NCBI RefSeq assembly: GCF_006715725.1
Contig: NZ_VFNU01000001.1
Coordinates: 3,224,001-3,288,000 of the forward strand
Direction of reading: 5' to 3'
From: Nocardioides sp. SLBN-35
GTDB taxonomy: Bacteria > Actinomycetota > Actinomycetes > Propionibacteriales > Nocardioidaceae
DNA length: 64,000 nucleotides
Shown here: piece after piece, positions 63,337-64,000 of the stretch
How positions within the stretch are numbered: position 1 is the first letter of the stretch
Layout of the letters: every line of letters starts with the position of its first letter
Program-made: the position numbers and the translations under genes
Notes under the pieces: model-generated
The model's database searches: none
Seen by the model: only the letters and a program-made list of their open reading frames with translations
What the model was told of the DNA's origin: nothing

Positions 63337-64000
63337 ATGGTCCAGACCCAGGAGAGCCGCACGGCCGCCGTCCCGCTTGAGGACGTGCTCGTGGAGCTCA
63401 CCGCCCGCCGCCAGGAGTTCCGCGACCAGCGGTACGTCTCGCCGGACTTCGTCGCCCGGCTCAAGGAGACCGGCATCTACCGGGCCTCGACGCCGCGGCG
63501 CTTCGGGGGCGAGCCGCTGCCGCCCGGCGAGTTCCTACGCAGGATCGAGCGGATCTCGGCCGTCGACGGCTCGACCGGCTGGGTCGCGAGCTTCGGGTCG
63601 GCCCTCGTCTACCTCGCCGCGCTCCCCCTGGAGACCCAGGCCGAGCTGTACGCCGACGGTCCGGACGTGTGCTTCGCGGGCGGGCTCTTCCCCGTGCAGC
63701 ACGCCGAGCCCACGCCGTCCGGCTTCCTGGTCAACGGGCGCTGGAAGTTCGCCAGCGGCTGCATGGGCGCCGACATCCTCGGCGTCGGGATCCCGGGCGA
63801 CGACTCGACCGCCGGCAAGCCGCGCACCGCCCTGCTCCGGCCGGGCCAGGTCGAGATCGTGCAGGAGTGGGACGTCGTCGGGATGAAGGGCACCGGCTCC
63901 TTCGACCTCGCGGTCGACCACGTCGAGGTGCCGCGCGAGTGGACCTTCATCCGCGGCGGGCAGCCGACCGTCGACGAGCCGCTCTACCGCTATCCCACCC
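63337..64000 (+). CDS. Flavin-dependent monooxygenase of the HsaA/HpaH-like acyl-CoA-dehydrogenase fold (3' end beyond window)
   Basis: The first 221 residues are visible. After a charged N-terminus come YVSPDFVARLKETGIYRAST, FGGEPLPPGEFLRRIERISA, DGSTGWVASFGSALVYLAAL, NGRWKFASGCMGADILGVGI and VVGMKGTGSFDLAVDHVEVP. This is the pattern of HsaA-type two-component aromatic hydroxylases rather than of true acyl-CoA dehydrogenases. Electrons would come from the flavin reductase at 61038. GAGGAG lies 8 nt before the ATG. The substrate is unknown; an aromatic or heteroaromatic ring is likely. It is divergent from the kinase gene and preceded by the shared GGGAATCCC element. Confidence 0.82.
   Translation, partial: MVQTQESRTAAVPLEDVLVELTARRQEFRDQRYVSPDFVARLKETGIYRASTPRRFGGEPLPPGEFLRRIERISAVDGSTGWVASFGSALVYLAALPLETQAELYADGPDVCFAGGLFPVQHAEPTPSGFLVNGRWKFASGCMGADILGVGIPGDDSTAGKPRTALLRPGQVEIVQEWDVVGMKGTGSFDLAVDHVEVPREWTFIRGGQPTVDEPLYRYPT

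Overview
The window is high-GC DNA (GTG and occasional TTG starts, many 1- and 4-nt gene overlaps, several apparently leaderless promoters with a TANNNT -10 box) from a steroid-degrading actinobacterium. The mycobacterial-type steroid genes, the MihF gene and the short intergenic repeats suggest Nocardioidaceae, most likely Nocardioides. That placement is inference from gene content, not from a marker gene. I see no tRNA, rRNA, CRISPR array, insertion sequence or phage gene.

Layout. (1) 1-2334: a GNAT acetyltransferase cut by the window edge, a small membrane protein, a VOC protein and a PilZ protein, closed by a 22-bp tandem/inverted repeat. (2) 2335-8751: genes for degrading steroid rings C and D, arranged like mycobacterial Rv3556c-Rv3564. 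A leftward fadE30-ipdF-fadA6 operon and a rightward fadE31-fadE32-fadE33 operon diverge from one TetR-type operator. kstR2, fadD3, echA20 and ipdAB are not in the window. (3) 8752-10472: a TetR-regulator remnant, an 18-bp inverted repeat and a secreted trypsin-like protease. (4) 10534-19878: the hsaA-hsaD-hsaC-hsaB operon for ring A/B opening and the kstD-maoC pair, each behind a perfect match to the KstR box, plus an OsmC-like gene with a near-match. Two tandemly duplicated secreted RTX proteins lie between hsaA and kstD. (5) 19850-33472: MOSC, a membrane protein and rpe, then about 12 kb of accessory genes. These include a frameshifted kynureninase, a three-gene locus of secreted fibre/Ig-like proteins, a LigD-type polymerase domain, Nudix, an ATPase, a sigma factor with a putative membrane partner, an MFS/MerR pair and a luciferase-like oxidoreductase.

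(6) 33513-53182: a long leftward housekeeping block, pyrR-pyrB-pyrC-carA-carB-pyrD-[lactate-monooxygenase-like]-pyrF-[small protein], then mihF-gmk-rpoZ-coaBC-metK-priA-def-fmt-rsmB. A PyrR-binding hexaloop sits in the pyrR leader. (7) 53433-56287: a CsbD-like protein, a MinD/ParA-like ATPase with a proline-rich N-terminus and a disulfide oxidoreductase. (8) 56333-64000: what looks like an uncharacterised catabolic system. It holds an MHS-type transporter, a SnoaL-like protein, a soluble PAS histidine kinase, a FixJ/StyR-type response regulator, a flavin reductase, an 87-residue unknown protein, an amidase and a flavin-dependent monooxygenase cut by the window edge. Three promoters here share a GGGAATCCC-like element 47-50 bp upstream of the -10 box, so one regulator, probably the encoded two-component pair, may control transport, monooxygenase and reductase together.
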